From NCBI GenBank assembly GCA_046758865.1, contig JBHIBD010000074.1, positions 1-10,020 on the forward strand: DNA of 10,020 bases, given 5' to 3'. The stretch's first letter is position 1, and each line of letters begins with the position of its first letter. Of this stretch, positions 6,591 to 10,020 are shown one piece after another. The translations under genes were made by a program, and so were the position numbers. The notes under the pieces were generated by a model that was not told the origin of the DNA, made no database searches, and saw only the letters and a list, made by a program, of their open reading frames with translations. This stretch comes from JBHIBD01 sp046758865. Lineage in GTDB: Bacteria > Planctomycetota > Brocadiia > Brocadiales > Bathyanammoxibiaceae.

Positions 6591-7994
6591 ATGGAAACCG
6601 AGCACAGACTTGCCCCCCTATCACCCGCAGACCTGCCAGCCAAGGGCGTAGGCGTTGCCCGTGTCATAGGCCCGGGTGCTGTCCTTGTCGGGCTCTCCAT
6701 TGGGAGCGGCGAGCTTATAATGTGGCCCACTATAGTGGCCGAGTACGGCCCGACCATGGCCTGGGCCCCTTTGCTGGGGGTGTTTCTCCAGTACTGGGTA
6801 AATCAAGAGCTGGGGCGTTACGTCCTTGCCACGGGTGAGAGTGTATACACGGGTTTTGCCCGTCTTTCCGGGGTCTTTGTCTATTTCTTTCTCTTTATAA
6901 GCACGGCACAGCACCTGGCCCCGGCCTGGGCCGTTGCCTCAGGTGGTGCGCTAAAGGCCCTTGTGGTCGGCACGGAGGGACCCGGTGAGATTTATGTCTG
7001 GACCTGGCTTACATTCTTGGGCATTGCCGCCACCCTGTTTCTTGCCAAGTATATCTACAGGATGGTGGAGGCAATCATGCTGGTTCTGTGCGTCATTATC
7101 GTAACGGGTCTTTCGGCAAGTGTCGTGATGTGCGGTGATGCGGACACGTGGAAGGGGGTGGGGCGGGGCGTGATTAATCTTGGGTTTATTGACCCGGGTA
7201 TTAACAGGTTCCATTTCTTTGCCGCGCTCGTCTTTGCTGGCGTGGGTGGGACGGGTAACATCTTCCTCAACTACTACCTGCGGGACAAGGGCATGGCAAT
7301 GGGTGCCAGGATGGGCAGGATAATAAACCCCATAAGGGGCCAGGCAGAGTCGGTGCCATCGACCGGGTTTATATTTGAGTCCACCAGGGAGAATCTGGAG
7401 CGGTGGCGAACATGGTTCCTGGACTTCAGGTTGGAGCAGGCCGTCACCTTCTGGTTCATCACCTCGTTTACCATTATGCTGTTTTTTGTTGCCGCTGCCG
7501 CCACGTTATATCCTGCGGGCCTTGTGCCAAAGGGCTTTGAGGTGGCGGTCACCCAGTCGAGGATTTTAGAAGCTATTGCAGGCAGGCCGGGACATTATTT
7601 ATTCCTGATAGTCTCCTTTGCCGCCCTCTTTAGCACGCAGTTGGCCATAATTGACGGTATGGCCAGGACCATCTCTGATTTAATCTATGTGAATTTTCCG
7701 CGTGCGCAGAAGAGGTCTTTATCCTTCTGGTATATGTTCTTTGCAGGGGCGTGGATAGTGGTGGGGTGTGGGCTGGCGCTCTTTCAGATACCGCCGTTAG
7801 TGCTATTAATAAGCAACGCCTGTTTTGGTGGCCTGGCCATGGCCGTGTACTGCCCGCTTACATTGGTAATAAACCGCCGCTTTCTCCCCGAGGGCGCAAG
7901 GCCCGGTATTATCTCCACCACCTTCCTAGGGCTGGCGTCACTGGTGTATATATTCTTTGTGTTGTATGCGGTGGGTACGTTTATATTAAAATGA
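6591..7994 (+). CDS. Nramp-family (SLC11-like) membrane transporter with altered metal site
   Basis: The 467-residue polytopic membrane protein has about 11 hydrophobic segments and the LeuT-like Nramp pattern. Helix 1 begins VIGPGAVLVG (residues 25-34), and the conserved region near helix 7-8 reads LFSTQLAIIDGMARTISDLI (346-365). In ordinary Nramp proteins helix 1 carries DPGN and helix 6 carries MPH, which bind Mn2+ or Fe2+. Here helix 1 has SIGSGEL (36-42) and helix 6 has GVGGTGNIFLN (217-227), so those ligands are replaced; E41 is an acidic residue near the site. The substrate may therefore not be a typical transition metal. Loop 6-7 is long (about 230-283), with a basic stretch and RWRTWF. 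The ATG at 6591 has only a weak GAAG ribosome binding site 6 bases upstream. The convergent next gene begins only 18 bases after its stop. Confidence 0.9.
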   Translation: METEHRLAPLSPADLPAKGVGVARVIGPGAVLVGLSIGSGELIMWPTIVAEYGPTMAWAPLLGVFLQYWVNQELGRYVLATGESVYTGFARLSGVFVYFFLFISTAQHLAPAWAVASGGALKALVVGTEGPGEIYVWTWLTFLGIAATLFLAKYIYRMVEAIMLVLCVIIVTGLSASVVMCGDADTWKGVGRGVINLGFIDPGINRFHFFAALVFAGVGGTGNIFLNYYLRDKGMAMGARMGRIINPIRGQAESVPSTGFIFESTRENLERWRTWFLDFRLEQAVTFWFITSFTIMLFFVAAAATLYPAGLVPKGFEVAVTQSRILEAIAGRPGHYLFLIVSFAALFSTQLAIIDGMARTISDLIYVNFPRAQKRSLSFWYMFFAGAWIVVGCGLALFQIPPLVLLISNACFGGLAMAVYCPLTLVINRRFLPEGARPGIISTTFLGLASLVYIFFVLYAVGTFILK

Positions 7995-8012
7995 GCAGGC
8001 TTAGTCGTAACC

Positions 8013-8288
8013 TTACCTAAACAGGCTGAAGATGGCGTTTATGATGACCCAGAACAGGCCGTTTGCACCGCACACCAGGCCGGCGTAGGCGAGGTAGTGG
8101 CCCCGTAATGGATAGGTACGGGTCCTCCTCATAGCGAAGAAGCCCGTGATAATTGCGCCGATTGACAGGAGTATCTGGATTACGAAGATGGCGATGTTTA
8201 CCCTTACGAAGAATACAATAATGCACAACACGCCCATGGCAAGGGAGGTAATTGCAAGGGGTGACCAGCCTGACTTGTGGTACTGCAT
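8013..8288 (-). CDS. Small DUF4190-like membrane protein
   Basis: The 91-residue protein has three hydrophobic segments, about residues 9-29, 32-55 and 65-88. Its pattern resembles the DUF4190 family: SPLAITSLAMGVL in the first helix, GAIITGFFAMRR ending the second, and a polar TYPLRGHYLAYAGLVCG leading into the third. Proteins of this kind are small inner-membrane proteins of unknown function, often fused to other domains; this one stands alone. GGAG (minus strand, positions 8301-8298) lies 9 bases before the ATG and supports the start at 8288. It converges on the Nramp gene with an 18-base gap that contains no terminator hairpin. A role related to that transporter is not supported by the convergent arrangement. 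Confidence 0.8.
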   Translation of the reverse strand: MQYHKSGWSPLAITSLAMGVLCIIVFFVRVNIAIFVIQILLSIGAIITGFFAMRRTRTYPLRGHYLAYAGLVCGANGLFWVIINAIFSLFR

Positions 8289-8364
8289 GTCTCTGGGCTC
8301 CAGGGTGATAGCAAGAAATTTGGGGGCATCTTACAATGCCCTGGTGAGTAAATCAACCCCAATA

Positions 8365-8442
8365 TGTCATTGCGAGCCGAAGGCGAAGCAATCTCCTGTG
8401 TGTTAAAGAGATTGCTTCGGGGCTTCACCCCTCGCGATGACA
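8365..8442. repeat. TGTCATTGCGAG-type palindromic dispersed repeat
   Basis: The left arm (8365-8395) starts TGTCATTGCGAG and ends GAAGCAATCTC. The right arm (8408-8442) starts GAGATTGCTTCG and ends CGCGATGACA. The arms are inverse complements apart from a few mismatches and a small length difference, around a 12-base loop. This is the well-known type of palindromic repeat scattered in many copies through intergenic regions of diverse bacterial genomes. It lies upstream of both flanking genes. A degenerate single-arm match (TGTCATTGCAAGCA, from 8480) follows shortly after. Confidence 0.85.
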
Positions 8443-8635
8443 AAGGGTGCGGCATCCACCGCACAATAACAGGGTTACTTGTCATTGCAAGCATTGCCCA
8501 AGCCACAGGTAGAGGAAATCAACATGATTTGGGGGAGAGTTTTAGCGCGGGCAGTAGAGCATCGGGGAGCAGATGTATCTTCAGGTAACGAAAATCATAG
8601 AAAAGATGTCTACAACCCTATCTTGAGCATAGGAC
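8443..8635. other. Non-coding stretch before the AT-rich membrane gene
   Basis: This is part of a 458-base gap without a gene (8289-8746). Apart from the palindromic repeat and the candidate promoter, I see only the half-repeat near 8480 and TTAGCGCGGGCAGT at 8542-8555. That 14-base string is also found at the 3' end of the lipase-like gene (9316-9329). Short open frames crossing the stretch run through the repeat and look unlike proteins. Confidence 0.4.
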
Positions 8636-8663
8636 TTGAAATTTATTTATTTAGAGGTATATT
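8636..8663 (+). promoter_or_regulatory. Candidate sigma70-type promoter for the AT-rich membrane gene
   Basis: TTGAAA (8636-8641) and TATATT (8658-8663) are separated by 16 bases; each matches the consensus at 5 of 6 positions. Transcription would start near 8670, giving a leader of about 77-80 bases. The match is good but lies in AT-rich DNA, so it stays a prediction. Confidence 0.42.
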
Positions 8664-8746
8664 TGTGATGAAGTTTTTGAGGGGATAAGGGGGAGCATTT
8701 CACAAGCAGTAATCTCATCTGCACCTGCCACTTTGAAAGGGGCAGA

Positions 8747-9268
8747 ATGATGGTCCATTTAAAACTCTTACAAATTATAAAAAAGAACAAAGAGCTTCCA
8801 CCGAAGGAGCTGAAAGAATTAGCTCTTTCTATAGACTTTGATGAAAAAACCTTCGACGATACCCTTGAATATTTCAAAGAAGAACCTCTGTATTTCATGA
8901 AATTGAATACGTCCAACATCGGTAAGGGCCGACTTTCTGCAATGATTGCAATATCTTGGTGCACTTGGTTAATTGGATTAGGGAATTTAATATTTCTAAA
9001 GAGGCATTATAGACGTAATGCAATTATTGCTCTAGCTCTATCAGTGATTACAGTAGTGGGCATACCTTTGCTCATTAATATCTCGTATCGGGTGAAGACG
9101 GTGAATGTACCAGAGCCACTGTTGCTCTTTGCAATTTTCGCAGGTCCTTTGGTGGCACTAGGTTTGGCTATCTGGATGACGATAGATGCAGTAAAAAGTT
9201 ACGGCGAAAGTAAAATGCATAGGCTCAAATTAGCTGAAAAGTTCGGTGGTTTTCATACATCTATGTAG
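8747..9268 (+). CDS. Uncharacterised AT-rich three-helix membrane protein
   Basis: I do not recognise a family. The 173-residue product has a charged, helical, soluble N-terminal part (about 1-58, rich in K, E and D). Three probable membrane segments follow, at about 63-84 (with WCTWLIGLGNLIFL), 91-111 (ALALSVITVVGIPLLI) and 124-147 (LLLFAIFAGPLVALGLAIW), then a basic tail. The first 50 residues have a helix pattern that could be a small winged-helix-like or coiled-coil domain; that is inference. The gene is visibly richer in A and T than the genes to its left, suggesting a different origin. Two adjacent ATG codons (8747 and 8750) are possible starts. AAAGGGG ends at 8742, leaving 4 or 7 bases, so the second ATG is the better placed. 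Residues 107-122 are encoded by a DNA block that is repeated inside the next, oppositely oriented gene. Confidence 0.78.
   Translation: MMVHLKLLQIIKKNKELPPKELKELALSIDFDEKTFDDTLEYFKEEPLYFMKLNTSNIGKGRLSAMIAISWCTWLIGLGNLIFLKRHYRRNAIIALALSVITVVGIPLLINISYRVKTVNVPEPLLLFAIFAGPLVALGLAIWMTIDAVKSYGESKMHRLKLAEKFGGFHTSM
9066..9113. repeat. 48-base block shared with 9891-9938 (copy A)
   Basis: This block matches 9891-9938 at 41 of 48 bases in direct orientation, including a 16-base exact run (TCATTAATATCTCGTA). Here it codes on the plus strand for PLLINISYRVKTVNVP of the membrane protein. Read on the minus strand it gives GTFTVFTRYEILMSK, very close to the GTFTIFTLYEILMNK of the lipase-like protein. Such a match is far beyond chance in 10 kb. 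Confidence 0.8.
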
Positions 9269-9315
9269 CTTTAAGATTCAGGAGTTAGAATAAAATATAT
9301 AATGACGAAAGTCGC

Positions 9316-10020
9316 TTAGCGCGGGCAGTGGGGGCCTAGGAGAAGGTCCGTGTCACTACTGTCAAACACACAACTGTGACCCGTGATATGGGTCTCTTCT
9401 TTATACCTGCCGTAGGTTGTAACCTGTCCTACGGGGGTGCGAAACGTCGGAAACCAGGGCACCCAGGCGGATTTCTCCGGAGCTGCACCTGTGATTACTG
9501 GACCCAGGTTGTGGAGGTTTATGTCCTGCAGGGCCTTCCACACCACCCAGTGCCCCATGCTATGACCGACTATCTTTATTTTCTCCTCGTACTGGCAGTT
9601 TCTCTCCCTTAGTTTTGCCTTTGTGCGTTCGATGAGGTCATCCCGTGCAAGAATGTCTTTTCTTAGCATCTGTGCAAGCCTCTTGACCTCTGCACCGAAG
9701 TAGAGGGCGTAGTATGGGTAATTACCCCAGGTCAGGGTGGTGCAGTGATGATTTAAGAAGAGCACATCCTCGTCTCTCTCTTCACAGGTGGCCTCGACAT
9801 GAAAGAGGCGCATTGGGCTGTCTGGGGACGAGGCCCTCTTACTCTCCTCGGTGCAGGTTACTCGGATGCCACCCAGTTGGCACTGCTTTCTTTTGTTCAT
9901 TAATATCTCGTAGAGGGTGAATATGGTGAACGTACCAGGGGGACAGTCCGACTGTCTTTCTATCTCCTTCTCCCGCCGGGCGTCAAAGTTGCAGATACCC
10001 TCTTCGTGGGCGGTGTCAGA
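9316..10020 (-). CDS. Lipase-like alpha/beta-hydrolase, 5' end outside the window
   Basis: The reading frame contains an ATG at 9900 but stays open without a stop to the right edge, and the extra residues (with EEGICNFDARREKEIERQSD and GTFTIFTLYEIL) look like protein. The true start is therefore probably beyond 10020 and this is the C-terminal part, at least 234 residues. Counting from the ATG at 9900, VLFLNHHCTTLTWGNY (46-61) looks like the first core strand and loop of the hydrolase. KIKIVGHSMGHWVVWKAL (107-124) is the nucleophile elbow, with S114 in GHSMG. Only 80 residues follow the serine. HITGHSCVFDSSDTD (171-185) near the end may supply the catalytic histidine, but I could not assign a catalytic acid with confidence. 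Lipase, esterase or thioesterase activity are all possible. A C-terminus this short suggests a compact or truncated enzyme. Confidence 0.8.
   Translation of the reverse strand, partial: SDTAHEEGICNFDARREKEIERQSDCPPGTFTIFTLYEILMNKRKQCQLGGIRVTCTEESKRASSPDSPMRLFHVEATCEERDEDVLFLNHHCTTLTWGNYPYYALYFGAEVKRLAQMLRKDILARDDLIERTKAKLRERNCQYEEKIKIVGHSMGHWVVWKALQDINLHNLGPVITGAAPEKSAWVPWFPTFRTPVGQVTTYGRYKEETHITGHSCVFDSSDTDLLLGPHCPR
9891..9938. repeat. 48-base block shared with 9066-9113 (copy B)
   Basis: This is the second copy of the block at 9066-9113, in the same DNA orientation. Here the coding strand is the minus strand, giving GTFTIFTLYEILMNK in the lipase-like protein. The plus strand in the frame used by copy A would read a stop (TAG at 9911-9913), so this copy cannot serve as a plus-strand gene. 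The similarity ends abruptly on both sides. Confidence 0.8.

Noticed and set aside
8479..8688. Open frames of about 70 codons in the gap before the AT-rich gene
   Set aside because: They start inside or beside a degenerate palindromic repeat, have no protein-like pattern, and overlap the candidate promoter.
8542..9329. 14-base identity TTAGCGCGGGCAGT at 8542-8555 and 9316-9329, as possible remnant of a second lipase 3' end (both read CPR-stop on the minus strand)
   Set aside because: A 14-base match has a fair chance of occurring randomly in 10 kb, and the flanking sequence does not align convincingly. The spacing also differs from that of the 48-base block (774 against 825 bases).

Overview
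The window is bacterial chromosome with eight protein-coding genes, one tRNA gene and an unusual number of palindromic intergenic repeats. The organism cannot be named from sequence alone. A Tat-type signal peptide, a lipobox lipoprotein, ferredoxin and radical SAM enzymes fit a Gram-negative bacterium with an anaerobic or redox-rich lifestyle. The gene mix is reminiscent of anammox-type Planctomycetes, but that is a tentative impression. No phage, plasmid, CRISPR or recognisable defence system is present.

Left part (1-2630): a tRNA-Ala(CGC) gene converges on a large minus-strand gene (103-2244) for a 713-residue protein. It has GT-A glycosyltransferase-like landmarks (a DLDQ motif and a later ED pair) but belongs to no family I can name. 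A palindromic repeat and a candidate promoter lie between it and the next gene.

Middle part (2630-5990): three plus-strand genes follow. They encode a B12-binding-type radical SAM protein starting at GTG, a small Tat-targeted single-cluster [4Fe-4S] ferredoxin, and a YprB-type RNase H-like 3'-5' exonuclease with a complete DEDDy set. Gaps of 110-156 bases, one of them holding a repeat, make a single tight operon doubtful. Another repeat of the same family follows the exonuclease.

Right part (5991-10020): a minus-strand Ig-like lipoprotein is divergent from an Nramp-family transporter whose usual metal-binding motifs are replaced. A small DUF4190-like membrane protein converges on the transporter. 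Then come a TGTCATTGCGAG-type palindromic repeat, an AT-rich gene for an unknown three-helix membrane protein, and the 3' part of an alpha/beta-hydrolase (lipase-like) gene whose start lies beyond the right edge.

The genes do not form an obvious common pathway. The most unusual signals are (i) a 48-base block, 41/48 identical, that lies inside two neighbouring genes coded on opposite strands, (ii) at least three related palindromic elements in the intergenic gaps, and (iii) the altered metal site of the Nramp homologue.
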